Positions 53,567 to 62,778 of a stretch of 64,000 nt of DNA are shown here, piece by piece. The notes below the pieces were generated by a model that had not been told where the DNA came from, searched no databases, and was given only the letters and a program-made list of their open reading frames with translations. Within the stretch, counting starts at the first letter, position 1. Every line of letters starts with the position of its first letter. Source of the DNA: Desulfotignum sp032250905 (lineage in GTDB: Bacteria > Desulfobacterota > Desulfobacteria > Desulfobacterales > Desulfobacteraceae); assembly GCA_032250905.1 (NCBI GenBank), contig JAVVEQ010000003.1, positions 62,001 to 126,000 of the forward strand. Direction: 5' to 3'. Made by a program: the position numbers and the translations under genes.

Positions 53567-54307
53567 ATGGCTTTTAAATGGAGCCATAAAAAACAGATGC
53601 TGTCATCAATGACAGGCACAGGGAATACAACAATGGGAGAACCTCTCACCATCATATCTCTAAGGGAACAGGTATACACCTACCTGCGGCAGCAACTGAG
53701 CACCGGTGTCCTTGTGCCTGGTGCAACCATTAACATCGGTGAGATTGCCAACCAGCTTGGTATCAGCAAGACCCCGCTGAGGGATGCACTGATCCACCTT
53801 GAAGTGGAAGGATTTGTGACAATTCTTCCACGAAAAGGGGTCCGTGTGAACCGCCTTGAGCTCATTGATGTAAAACACGCATACAATGCCATTGGTGTTG
53901 TTGAATCATCCATTGTGCTCGATTGTTTCCAAAGGATCACCCCTGCCCATATTGACAAACTGGAAGCCTTAAACAAAATCATGATCACCGATATCACCAA
54001 CGATGACTTCACCCGTCTGTTCACCACCAATCTTGAGTTTCACAATGTTTATATATCGTTATCAGGCAATACACTGTTCAAACAATTCATGCGGCCCATA
54101 AAGCACCGGCTCTATGATTTTCCACGGCAGAATTACCTGAAGGACTGGGAACTTAGAAATTGTGATGAACACCAGCAGTTCATCACTTTTTTGAAACAGG
54201 GCAAACCGGCGGAAGCAGCCTCCGTTTTAAAGGATGTCCACTGGTCTTTTGAATTTCAGCAAACCTTTATCAAAAAATTCTACAAGGTAAACGACGTTTC
54301 GGGCTGA
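53567..54307 (+). CDS. GntR-family regulator, FCD-type, of the taurine operon
   Basis: 246 residues if started at ATG 53567; ATG 53633 (MGEPLTIISLREQVYTYLRQ) gives a more usual length of 224 and is a good alternative. The winged helix lies 30-95 residues in (LREQVYTYLRQQLSTGVLVP, then ISKTPLRDALIHLEVEGFVT). The FCD-like helical domain follows. Embedded within the taurine operon, it probably represses at the tandem CAGATATCTG operators before xsc, with a taurine-pathway compound as inducer. Confidence 0.87.
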   Translation: MAFKWSHKKQMLSSMTGTGNTTMGEPLTIISLREQVYTYLRQQLSTGVLVPGATINIGEIANQLGISKTPLRDALIHLEVEGFVTILPRKGVRVNRLELIDVKHAYNAIGVVESSIVLDCFQRITPAHIDKLEALNKIMITDITNDDFTRLFTTNLEFHNVYISLSGNTLFKQFMRPIKHRLYDFPRQNYLKDWELRNCDEHQQFITFLKQGKPAEAASVLKDVHWSFEFQQTFIKKFYKVNDVSG

Positions 54308-54349
54308 CGGATGTCCCAGCCCTGGTTTAATTGTGAGAGACCATTACAA

Positions 54350-55624
54350 ATGATCATACTGGTTTTAAATGCTGGCAGTTCCTCTCTGAAATACCAACTG
54401 TTTGACATGGATACGTCCCAGGTCATGGCAGCCGGTGTTTTTGAACGTATCGGTGAAGCAAATGGTATTATAACCCACCGTCTTTACAGTAAAACCACAG
54501 AAACAAAAACGGTCTTTGAACAAAAAATCACGGATCATCGCCAGGCATTGGACTGTGTCACGGATTTGCTCACAGGGCCGGTGACAGGCGCTATTGAAAC
54601 AATTTCCCAAATTGATGCTATTGGCCACCGGGTGGTCCAGGGCGGTGAAGCATTCAACCGTGCCACCCGTATCAATCCCCATGTCAAAAAAGCCATCCAG
54701 GAGAACAACCCGCTGGCCCCTCTCCACAACCCCCCGAATCTCACCGGCATTGAAGTGGCTGAAACCCTGTTCCCCGGGGTCCCCAATGTGGCTGTATTTG
54801 ATACTGAATTTCACCAGAGCATGCCTCCCAGGGCATTCATGTACGCGCTTCCCTATGGGTATTACACAGACCTTAAAGTCCGGCGCTATGGATTTCATGG
54901 GACATCCCACAAATACGTTGCCATGGAGGCGGCCCGGTTGATGGACCGGGATATCAAGGACCTCAATCTGATTACCATTCATTTGGGAAACGGCTGCTCC
55001 ATCAGCGCAGTCCAGGGCGGCCGCTGCATTGACACCTCCATGGGAATGACACCCCTTGCCGGCCTGATGATGGGAACTCGGACCGGGGATATGGATCCCG
55101 CCATTATCAGCTATCTGCTTGGCAGCACCGGCATGGACTTTGTAAAACTTGACGACATCCTGAACAGACACAGCGGCCTAAAGGGTATATGCGAAATGAA
55201 CGATATGAGAGACATCCATGCGGCTGCCGCAAAAGGGGATGCCCGCGCCAGGCTGGCTACCGATATGTTCTGCTACCGAATCAAAAAATATATCGGATCC
55301 TATGCAGCTGCGCTTGGATGCCTGGATGCCGTCATTTTTACCGCCGGCATCGGGGAGAACGATGCCGTTGTCCGGGAAATAGTGCTTAAGGACCTGACGA
55401 TACTTGGCATCAGGCTTGATACGGCAGTCAACCGGTCAAACCAGACCAGGCCCTTTCATATTCACGCGCCGGACAGCTGCGTGCAGGTCTGGGTCATCTC
55501 CACAAATGAAGAATTCCAGATCGCCAGAGAAACCCATAGCCTGCTGACCGCAGACAAAGAGCCTGAAAAAAACAGATTGAATACGCCTGGTAATGTGAAC
55601 GGCTCTTCCAGGTTTTTTACATGA
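54350..55624 (+). CDS. ackA: Acetate kinase
   Basis: 424 residues from ATG 54350 (MIILVLNAGSSSLKYQLFD), where the family begins; a start at 54311 adds 13 unconserved residues. Motifs: NAGSSSLK at 7-14, GHRVVQGGE near 85, HLGNGCSISA near 205, FTAGIGEND near 325. About 25 residues longer at the C-terminus than usual. Reaction: acetyl phosphate + ADP to acetate + ATP. Placed after xsc, it harvests ATP directly from the acetyl phosphate released, without phosphotransacetylase. Confidence 0.95.
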   Translation: MIILVLNAGSSSLKYQLFDMDTSQVMAAGVFERIGEANGIITHRLYSKTTETKTVFEQKITDHRQALDCVTDLLTGPVTGAIETISQIDAIGHRVVQGGEAFNRATRINPHVKKAIQENNPLAPLHNPPNLTGIEVAETLFPGVPNVAVFDTEFHQSMPPRAFMYALPYGYYTDLKVRRYGFHGTSHKYVAMEAARLMDRDIKDLNLITIHLGNGCSISAVQGGRCIDTSMGMTPLAGLMMGTRTGDMDPAIISYLLGSTGMDFVKLDDILNRHSGLKGICEMNDMRDIHAAAAKGDARARLATDMFCYRIKKYIGSYAAALGCLDAVIFTAGIGENDAVVREIVLKDLTILGIRLDTAVNRSNQTRPFHIHAPDSCVQVWVISTNEEFQIARETHSLLTADKEPEKNRLNTPGNVNGSSRFFT

Positions 55625-55757
55625 ATACTTTGAATAAACCTGAATACAGAATGTTTTATAAAACATTGACAGCCAGAAGCGGGATGAATAAAATGACTCA
55701 CCAAATAAACTCTGAAATATCGGAGATGAAATCAAACAGCCTGAATTCAGAAAAAAG

Positions 55758-55794
55758 CCGGTACATGGAAACACATCCATATACCGGTTTTTTT
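55758..55794 (+). terminator. Rho-independent terminator after ackA
   Basis: Arms 55758-55769 and 55776-55787 pair over 12 positions with one C-A mismatch, and seven T follow (55788-55794). It separates xsc-ackA from the TRAP genes, which have their own AGGAGG start signal at 55865. Confidence 0.75.
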
Positions 55795-55875
55795 ATATAA
55801 GGAAGAATCTTTTGGGCGTACTGGATCTTTCATACGCCTGCGTTAGGAGTTCATTTTAAACTTTTAGGAGGTATT

Positions 55876-56871
55876 ATGAAGCGCTTTACAATTACTTTTT
55901 TAATGATTTTTCTGGCAACTGCAATGATGTTGCCTATGACAGCATCGGCAGGGAAAACCCTGAAAATTGGACTGGGTGATCCCATTGACTCGGACCAGGG
56001 GGTTCTTGGGCTCCGGTTCAAGGAAATCATTGAAAAAACCAGTGGTGGAAACTATAAGGTGGATATTTTCCCGGCAGGCCAACTTGGCGATGAGCAGAAA
56101 ATGGTCAAGGATGCACGCAGGGGATCCATTGACGGGGCTGTAGTGGCTGTAAACAACATTACACCCTTTGCAAAATCAGTGGGCATCCTGACCCTCCCGT
56201 ATCTCATGAAAAGCTTTGATGATGCTGTAAAAGCCACCACCGGTGAACTTGGTAACAAATGGAGAAAGGTTCTCATCGATGAAGCGGGTGTCCGTGTTCT
56301 GGGTTGGTCCTACTCCAACTTCCGGGTTCTGACAAACTCAAAAAAACCTGTCACCAAACTGGCAGACCTAAAGGGTCTGAAAATCAGGGTGCCAAAAAAT
56401 GCCATCATGATTGAAACCTGGAAAGCCCTTGGAGCAGAACCCATCCCCATGGCGTGGCCTGAAACTTTTACCGCCCTGCAGCAAAAAGTTGTGGACGGCC
56501 AGGACAATCCACACATCACCAATTACACCATGAAATTTTATGAGGTACAAGATTATACCTCAGAAGTTCACTACCTCTTTTCCTTGCAGCCTTTGGTGAT
56601 TGGAGAAAAATTTTTCCAGTCCCTGTCAGCTGAAGACCAGGCCATGTTTACCCGTGCCGGTATTGAAGCCCAGCAGGCCAACCTCCTTTTCAGTCTCACA
56701 AACTCTGAAAAGGCCCGCCTGAACATGATCGCTGAAGGCGTCGAATATTTTGAAATCGAAGATGAAGATCAGTGGGCAAAGATCGCCATGGAAAGCGTAT
56801 GGCCAAAATTTTACGATTCTGTGGGCGGAAAAACAGCCGTCGATGAGGTGGTAACGGCTCTCGGACAATAG
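55876..56871 (+). CDS. TRAP transporter substrate-binding protein (DctP)
   Basis: 331 residues with a signal peptide ending at TASAGK. The DctP pattern is clear: LKIGLGDPIDSDQGVLGLRF near residue 32, AGQLGDEQKMVKDARRGSID near 72, and WPETFTALQQKVVDGQDNPH near 200 (the family's QxxVVDGQxxP box with the carboxylate-binding region). AGGAGG precedes ATG. With DctQ and DctM it would import taurine (TauKLM) or a related sulfonate such as isethionate. A terminator-like hairpin follows the gene. Confidence 0.9.
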   Translation: MKRFTITFLMIFLATAMMLPMTASAGKTLKIGLGDPIDSDQGVLGLRFKEIIEKTSGGNYKVDIFPAGQLGDEQKMVKDARRGSIDGAVVAVNNITPFAKSVGILTLPYLMKSFDDAVKATTGELGNKWRKVLIDEAGVRVLGWSYSNFRVLTNSKKPVTKLADLKGLKIRVPKNAIMIETWKALGAEPIPMAWPETFTALQQKVVDGQDNPHITNYTMKFYEVQDYTSEVHYLFSLQPLVIGEKFFQSLSAEDQAMFTRAGIEAQQANLLFSLTNSEKARLNMIAEGVEYFEIEDEDQWAKIAMESVWPKFYDSVGGKTAVDEVVTALGQ

Positions 56872-56888
56872 TTTTTTTCAAGTTACAG

Positions 56889-56918
56889 AACCTGCCCGGT
56901 AATTCCGGGCAGGTTTTT
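56889..56918 (+). terminator. Intercistronic terminator after the DctP gene
   Basis: An 11-bp perfect stem (56889-56899 with 56905-56915) with a 5-nt loop and a short T-run to 56918, 18 nt past the DctP stop. It can lower expression of DctQM relative to DctP. Confidence 0.8.
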
Positions 56919-56947
56919 AACCTAATACCAACCGGAGCCATTTTTTT

Positions 56948-57553
56948 ATGCACGCAAAAAAAACACTGAAGTTTTTCGATAACCTTGAGAGCTATCTTTG
57001 TCAAATCCTGCTTGTTTTCTTTGTCTGCCTGCTCTTTTTGCAAATCATTCTCAGACTGGTTTTCGTCGCCTTTGACTGGCTGTCTCAATTTATCGAAGTT
57101 TTCAACAACTATCCCCTTCCGGCGTCTCTGGCCTGGGGAGAAGAGCTTTCCCGCTTTGCCTTTGTCTGGTTTGTTTTTTTAGGGGCAACCTATGCGGCTC
57201 GCCTTGCCGCCCATAACCGGGTGACCTTCCAGTTCAAGATATTTCCCAAAATCGTTGGTAACATCTCAACCCTGTTTTCCGATATTATCTGGATTGCCTT
57301 CAACTGCATTATGGTATATTACAGCATCAATGTCATCAAAGAGGGATTTCAGTATCCAGAGCACTCACCAACCCTTGACTGGCTCATGGCCTATGTGTTC
57401 ATGATCTTTCCCATTGCCTTCACTCTCATGAGTCTGCGGATCATTCAGGTGAACATCATGAAATATGTTTTTCACATTGAAATTGCAGATGTTGACAAAG
57501 TAGACTTGAAAACGGGTGATGATGACAGCCCGGAAAGCGAGGTGATCCCATGA
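56948..57553 (+). CDS. TRAP transporter small permease (DctQ)
   Basis: 201 residues with four membrane helices. The DctQ signature WGEELSRFAFVWFVFLGATY followed by AARLAAHNRV lies near residues 63-90. It has a large loop before helix 2 and overlaps dctM by 4 nt (ATGA). It forms the permease with DctM in the inner membrane. Confidence 0.88.
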   Translation: MHAKKTLKFFDNLESYLCQILLVFFVCLLFLQIILRLVFVAFDWLSQFIEVFNNYPLPASLAWGEELSRFAFVWFVFLGATYAARLAAHNRVTFQFKIFPKIVGNISTLFSDIIWIAFNCIMVYYSINVIKEGFQYPEHSPTLDWLMAYVFMIFPIAFTLMSLRIIQVNIMKYVFHIEIADVDKVDLKTGDDDSPESEVIP

Positions 57554-58842
57554 GTGTTACAGCGGTCATATTTATCACGTTTGCCGGTCTGTTGCTCATT
57601 GGCGCTCCCATCACACTTTCTCTGGGTGCAGCAGCCATGGGGGGCATGTTCTTCAGTGGAAAACCCATGGAAGGCCTTGTGGAAATCGCCTATACATCGG
57701 TCAACTCATTTCCCATCATGGCCCTGCCGGCATTTATTCTGTCAGGGGCACTCATGGAATGTGCCGGGATCTCCCGCCGGCTGGTTGCTGTGGCAGAAGC
57801 CATAGCCGGACCGTTTACCGGCGGCATGGCGACATCCACCATTCTTTCCTGCCTGTTTTTCGGCGCCATTTCAGGGTCTGGACCTGCCACCACCGCGGCT
57901 GTCGGTATGCTCATGATTCCAGCCATGATGCGTCACGGCTATCCCCGGGGATATGCCGGTGCGATCACCTCATCATCCGGAGGGCTTGGGGTTGTCATCC
58001 CCCCGAGCATCCCCATGGTCATTTACGGAGTTGCCGCTTCCCAGTCAATTGCAGATCTTTTCATCGCAGGATTCATCCCAGGCATCATGCTGGCCACCGG
58101 TCTCATGGCAATGAACTACGTCCGATCGCGCCAGAAAAAATTAAAGGGGGATGGGAAAAAACTGTCTGCCGGGAACCTGGTTAAAACCATGCGGGAAGGA
58201 TTCTGGGCACTGCTGGCACCGTTCATCATCCTCGGCGGGATCTACACAGGTTTTTTCACACCCACTGAAGCGGCCATTGTCTCGATTTTTTATACCCTGT
58301 TTGTGGGTATTTTCATTTATCGGGAAATTAAAATAAAAGGTGTCATGGATGCTTTGGAAAGCACGACCTGGATCACTGGACGGGTACTGATCATCATGTT
58401 CACGGCCCTCGCCTTTGGCCAGCTGCTGACCATCAACAAGGTCCCGGATCTTATCGCCCAGGGTCTGCTGAACCTGACAGACAACCTGTACATGATATGG
58501 GCATTGATTATTTTCTTTCTTCTTTTCATGGGCATGTTCATGGAAACCCTGGCCACCATTATGCTGGTGACACCGGTTCTGCTGCCGGTAATGGTCTCCT
58601 TCGGTGTCGATCCGATCCATTTCGGGGTTGTGCTTGTCTGCTGCTGTGAAATCGGGTTTGCAACCCCGCCACTGGGTGAAAATATGTTCATCGCGTCAGG
58701 CGTGGCCCGAACTACCCTTGAGGATATTTCAATCAATGCCCTGCCTTTTGTATTCGTGGCCGTGCTGGTGGTATTTGTGATTGCTTATTTTCCAGCGTTG
58801 ACATTGTGGCTGCCAAACGCCCTGGAAGCTGTTTTTCAATAA
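57550..58842 (+). CDS. TRAP transporter large permease (DctM)
   Basis: 430 residues, twelve-helix DctM family. Typical stretches: AAMGGMFFSGKPMEGLVEIA, FGAISGSGPATTAAVGMLMI near residue 115, GGLGVVIPPSIPMVIYGVAA near 150, and CCEIGFATPPLGENMFIASG near 370. It couples Na+ entry to uptake of the ligand delivered by DctP. A GC-rich hairpin terminator follows. Confidence 0.94.
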   Translation: MSVTAVIFITFAGLLLIGAPITLSLGAAAMGGMFFSGKPMEGLVEIAYTSVNSFPIMALPAFILSGALMECAGISRRLVAVAEAIAGPFTGGMATSTILSCLFFGAISGSGPATTAAVGMLMIPAMMRHGYPRGYAGAITSSSGGLGVVIPPSIPMVIYGVAASQSIADLFIAGFIPGIMLATGLMAMNYVRSRQKKLKGDGKKLSAGNLVKTMREGFWALLAPFIILGGIYTGFFTPTEAAIVSIFYTLFVGIFIYREIKIKGVMDALESTTWITGRVLIIMFTALAFGQLLTINKVPDLIAQGLLNLTDNLYMIWALIIFFLLFMGMFMETLATIMLVTPVLLPVMVSFGVDPIHFGVVLVCCCEIGFATPPLGENMFIASGVARTTLEDISINALPFVFVAVLVVFVIAYFPALTLWLPNALEAVFQ

Positions 58843-58855
58843 TTGACTGACCCTT

Positions 58856-58900
58856 TGCGGCAACCGGTCAACAAACGGCTGCCGCACAGGGATTTGTTTT
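58856..58900 (+). terminator. Terminator after the TRAP operon
   Basis: TGCGGCA (58856-58862) pairs with TGCCGCA (58880-58886), extended internally by ACCG/CGG pairing, and a T-rich stretch follows from about 58893. Confidence 0.6.
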
Positions 58901-58929
58901 TTTGATAATAAACCTTGCCGTATGCCTCC

Positions 58930-59166
58930 TGCATATCCCGGCCAGATACCGAAGATCATTGCCTGATCCGCTTCCGGCAGGCGGTTGAACCAGTTCAGAG
59001 AGGCCACGTTGATGTGCGGGGAATACACGTGCCGGGTCAGGGTCATGTATTTCTGAATTTCATAGAATTTATACACCTCCATCACCCGGATCTTGAACCC
59101 CGATGTTTCGAGGCTTTTCAGGATCCCGTCTCCTTTTTGCAACACATGCGCCTCAGTTGTTTTCAT
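58930..59166 (-). pseudogene. Remnant of a second TRAP binding-protein (DctP) gene
   Basis: On the minus strand about 65 codons resemble the C-terminal part of DctP proteins (VYKFYEIQKYMTLTRHVYSP, then LNWFNRLPEADQAMI). The N-terminal two thirds are missing and similarity ends abruptly before the reading frame runs into the terminator region behind dctM. The fragment is not a copy of the intact DctP at 55876, so a second transporter once stood here. Confidence 0.6.
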
Positions 59167-59231
59167 GAATGGTCTTTTATTATATGATTCTGATAAAAAA
59201 TGGTAGGTTTCAACCTGAAAAAAGGATATCC

Positions 59232-60152
59232 ATGAATGTGACAGCTGCTTGTGTGATAATCGACCCGGTCCGGTGCACGGGCTGCGGTGCCTGTATCCCC
59301 GTATGTCCCACAGACATCATTTCCCTGGAAAACAACACGGCCCATGCCGCCCCGGACACGGCCACGGCAAGGTGCCTGGCCTGCGCTCACTGCATGGCGG
59401 CCTGCCCGGAAAGCGCCATCCATATCCCGTCACTGGATCCGGATCTGAAAGCGTTTTCCTGCTTTGATCTGAACCCGGCCTGGCTGGCCCCGGGCAATGG
59501 GATCGCCACATCGGACCTGGCCCGGCTCATCTGCTCCAGGCGGTCCTGCCGGAACTACAAACAAACGCCCGTGGAAAAAGAAACGTTCCATGACCTTATC
59601 CACCTGGCCGTGTTCGCCCCTTCCGGCACCAACTCCCAGGCCTGGACCTTTACCTGCCTGACATCCAGGTCCCAAGTCCTGGTTCTGGGAAACGCGATCA
59701 AGGATTTTTTCAAGGGGCTGAACAAAAAAGCGGAAAATCGCCTGCTGCGGAAAGCCCTGGCCCTTGTGGGCGCAAAAACACTGGACCGCTATTACAGAAA
59801 TTATTATGAATCGGTCAAAACCGCCATCCACCAGATGGAGACGGAAAACCGGGACCGGCTCTTTCACGGCGCGCCTGCGGTCATTCTCATCGGATCGTCC
59901 CCGGGTGCTTCCTGCCCCAGGGAAGATGCCCTGCTGGCCGCCGGCAACATCCTGCTGGGGGCCCACACCATGGGACTTGGCACCTGCCTGATCGGGTATG
60001 TGGTGGCTCCCATGGCCGAAGACCGCTCCATTCAGAAAAAACTGGGAATCCCGGAATCGGAAACCATTCATGCCGCCGTGGCCTTAGGCTATCCCAAAGA
60101 AACCTACCAGCGCATCACCGGAAGAAAACGCCCGACGATCCGTATGATTTGA
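59232..60152 (+). CDS. Ferredoxin-nitroreductase fusion protein
   Basis: 306 residues from ATG 59232 with AAAAGGA upstream; a start 63 nt earlier lacks family similarity. Residues 8-65 hold two [4Fe-4S] motifs (CTGCGACIPVCPTD, CLACAHCMAACPES). The rest is a nitroreductase-type FMN domain (RRSCRNYKQTPVEKETFHDL, FAPSGTNSQAWTF, then GLGTCLIGYV). Such fusions use reduced ferredoxin or flavin electrons; natural substrates are mostly unknown. It stands alone between the sulfonate region and the efflux operon. Confidence 0.9.
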   Translation: MNVTAACVIIDPVRCTGCGACIPVCPTDIISLENNTAHAAPDTATARCLACAHCMAACPESAIHIPSLDPDLKAFSCFDLNPAWLAPGNGIATSDLARLICSRRSCRNYKQTPVEKETFHDLIHLAVFAPSGTNSQAWTFTCLTSRSQVLVLGNAIKDFFKGLNKKAENRLLRKALALVGAKTLDRYYRNYYESVKTAIHQMETENRDRLFHGAPAVILIGSSPGASCPREDALLAAGNILLGAHTMGLGTCLIGYVVAPMAEDRSIQKKLGIPESETIHAAVALGYPKETYQRITGRKRPTIRMI

Positions 60153-60340
60153 TACACGAAAAATTTGCCGCAGAACACTTCGTCCCCTGTCATAACGTTT
60201 CTTCAAAGATTTTTCCGCTCAAAATACAGGTGTCGAGGGCAGAAAAATCAAAGATCCGATTCCGGCAGGAAAAAAGTTGAAACATCAAAAAAAATACGTA
60301 TATTGAATTTTTTTAAAATTATTTGGAGATTGGAATTTCA

Positions 60341-61777
60341 ATGATAGTCAGAAAACAGGACCATACCGCCGGAGGTGGCATGTTTACCGCCTGGAAAGGG
60401 TTCCCGTTATTTTTGATCATTGGGTTTTTTATTCTGGGACAGATTCCTGCCCCGGCCTTTTCCGGGGAAGCATTGACCTTTCCCCGGGCCCTGGAAATGA
60501 TGGTTTCCCGGAACGAGTCTGTGTTAAGCGCTGCTTCCGAGGTGGAACAAAAGGAATACGAGGCAAAAGCCACCCGGGGATTGAATTTTCCCGAGGTGAC
60601 ACTCAGCGGCCGGTATGTCCGGATCGATGAATCCATTGACCTGGATCTGAATCCGATCAGAGACGTGATACTGGCTTTGCATCCGTCCGTCCCCCCGGCA
60701 GCGGTCCCTTTGTTTCATGAAACGGTTCAGGAAGAGTCCTTTTTCATGTCACAGCTGAACATCACCTGGCCGGTGTTCACCGGCGGAAAGATTTCCGCCG
60801 CCCAGAACGCGGCGGATGCCGGAATCCGCGAATCAGCGGCAAAACTCGACCAGACCAAAGACACCCTGACCTCGGAACTGGTCAAGTATTATTTTGCCGT
60901 CCGTCTGGCCGATCAGGTGTGTCAGATCCGCCAGGAGGTCGTGGATGCCTTGAACCTGCATGTGTTTCAGGCCCGGCGGCTGCAGGAGGAAGGGTTTATT
61001 GCCAGAACCGAGGTGCTTCATGCCCAGGTGGCACTGGCCCGGGCTGAAAGGGAACGCAAGGCATCACTGCGTGACCTGGATCTGGCAAAGATAGCGCTTG
61101 CCAACATTCTGGCTGCGGAAAAACCGGTGACCCCGGTCTCTCCGCTGTTCCTTCTGCCGTCCGTTGACCCGGAAGCCTCTTTTATCAGGCAGGCCCGGGA
61201 TCACCATCCCGCCATCGCCCGGATCGAGGCCGTCAGGGACAAAGCCGGGGAAAACCTGAAGGCCGCCCGGTCTGAACGCTATCCCACGGTATATCTTTTC
61301 GGTACCAGGGAGCTCTACGAAAATGATTTGAACGAATATGCCCCGGCCTGGTCCGTCGGTGCCGGCATCAATTTCACAATTTTCGACGGGGGGGCCAGGG
61401 CCGGCAAGATTGCGGCGGCCCGTAAAATCGGGGACCAGGCTGAAATGATGACGCACAAAATTGCCCGGGACCTGGAAACCCTGGTGTCCTCACGCTACCA
61501 GGAAATGATGAAAGCCAGGGAGCAGTATGATTCCCTGCAGTCCTCAGTGGATCTTGCAAAAGAAAATATCCGCGCCAGGCGTCGTTCTTTTGAAGAAGGC
61601 CTGACCACCTCTCTGGATGTTGTCGATGCACAGCTTTCCCTGTCCGGGATCCGGGTGGAACGACTGCTGGCGGCTTACAACTTTGATGTTGCACTTGCCC
61701 GGCTTCTGGAAGCATGCGGCCGTGGAACGGAATTCCCCCGATACCTGGAGGGAAGCATGATGGAGGTAGAACTTTGA
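60341..61777 (+). CDS. TolC-family outer-membrane efflux protein
   Basis: 478 residues from ATG 60341 with GGAG upstream. Signal peptide ends near PAFSGE. Two repeated coiled-coil halves characteristic of TolC are visible (LEMMVSRNESVLSAASEVEQ near residue 45 and the second LFLLPSVDPEASFIRQARDH near 270). It forms the outer-membrane channel of the efflux system whose other parts follow at once. The stop overlaps the next start. Confidence 0.9.
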   Translation: MIVRKQDHTAGGGMFTAWKGFPLFLIIGFFILGQIPAPAFSGEALTFPRALEMMVSRNESVLSAASEVEQKEYEAKATRGLNFPEVTLSGRYVRIDESIDLDLNPIRDVILALHPSVPPAAVPLFHETVQEESFFMSQLNITWPVFTGGKISAAQNAADAGIRESAAKLDQTKDTLTSELVKYYFAVRLADQVCQIRQEVVDALNLHVFQARRLQEEGFIARTEVLHAQVALARAERERKASLRDLDLAKIALANILAAEKPVTPVSPLFLLPSVDPEASFIRQARDHHPAIARIEAVRDKAGENLKAARSERYPTVYLFGTRELYENDLNEYAPAWSVGAGINFTIFDGGARAGKIAAARKIGDQAEMMTHKIARDLETLVSSRYQEMMKAREQYDSLQSSVDLAKENIRARRRSFEEGLTTSLDVVDAQLSLSGIRVERLLAAYNFDVALARLLEACGRGTEFPRYLEGSMMEVEL

Positions 61778-62778
61778 AACTTACGCGGACAATAGTGGAG
61801 CCGCTGATCGGTCTTCTCATCTTAATCGGTATCGTCTGGGGACTGACCCTGTACCTTCAGGAACCGGACGTTCAATTCATACAGGGTGAAGTCGAAGCCA
61901 CCCAGGTCAATCTGGCGGTCAAAATCGCCGGGCGGGTGTCTGAGGTGTTTGTGAAAGAAGGGGAATCTGTTGAAAAGGGAACCAGCCTTCTGCAGCTTGA
62001 CAGCCCGGAAATCACGGCCAGGCTCCGCCAGGTTTCTTCAGCCCGGGAAGCCGCATCCGCCCGGAAAGACAAGGCGGATGCCGGTGCCAGGAGCCAGGAA
62101 GTGGAAGCGGCCATGAATCTCTGGATTCAGGCCCGGGAAGCCGCAGAACTGGCTGATAAGACATACCGGCGCATCAACAGCCTGTATGCGGACGGCATTG
62201 TTCCGGGACAGCGGCAAGATGAGGCCGTAGCCCGGTGGAAAGCCGCTGAAGCCGCTGCGGCTGCGGCCCGTTCCCAATATGACATGGCGTTGGAAGGAAC
62301 AAGGAAGGAGGACCGCCAGGCCGCTTCAGCCATGGTTGACCAGGCCCGGGGAGCAGTGACCGAAGTGGAAAGTTATCTGAATGAAACCCGGTTGAAAACG
62401 CCCTTGAGCGGGGAAGTGATCCACCTGCTGGCAGATCCCGGGGAGGTGGTCAATGCCGGCTACCCCGTGGTCACCATCCTGGACCTGGATGATATCTGGA
62501 TCACCTTCAATATCAGGGAAGATAACCTGGCAGGAATGGGAATGGGCCGGGTGTTTCCAGTGTCGGTCCCCGCCCTGGGCGACAAAAAGTTTGAAGTGGC
62601 GATAAGCTATATTGCCCCGCGGGGTGAGTATGCCACCTGGAGATCTACCAGTGCATCCGGTGGATTCGATCTCAAGACGTTCGAAATCAGGGCCCGGCCC
62701 CTGGAAAGTATCAGAGGCCTGCGGCCGGGCATGAGCGTCCTGGTTTCCCGAAAGGACCTCCCCAATGCCCGGGAATAA
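61774..62778 (+). CDS. HlyD-family membrane fusion protein
   Basis: 334 residues from TTG 61774, which has GGAGG upstream and overlaps the TolC stop; longer readings inside tolC are not credible. A single N-terminal helix (LIGLLILIGIVWGLTLYL) is followed by a lipoyl half-motif (NLAVKIAGRVSEVFVKEGES), a long Ala/Glu-rich coiled coil (residues 85-220) and the beta-barrel with the second half-motif (KTPLSGEVIHLLADPGEVVN). It bridges the inner-membrane ABC permeases and TolC. Confidence 0.92.
   Translation: MKLTRTIVEPLIGLLILIGIVWGLTLYLQEPDVQFIQGEVEATQVNLAVKIAGRVSEVFVKEGESVEKGTSLLQLDSPEITARLRQVSSAREAASARKDKADAGARSQEVEAAMNLWIQAREAAELADKTYRRINSLYADGIVPGQRQDEAVARWKAAEAAAAAARSQYDMALEGTRKEDRQAASAMVDQARGAVTEVESYLNETRLKTPLSGEVIHLLADPGEVVNAGYPVVTILDLDDIWITFNIREDNLAGMGMGRVFPVSVPALGDKKFEVAISYIAPRGEYATWRSTSASGGFDLKTFEIRARPLESIRGLRPGMSVLVSRKDLPNARE

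Noticed and set aside
60208..60249. GATTTTTC/GAAAAATC inverted repeat before the tolC gene
   Set aside because: Low-complexity AT repeat with a 26-nt loop; not specific enough to call an operator or terminator.
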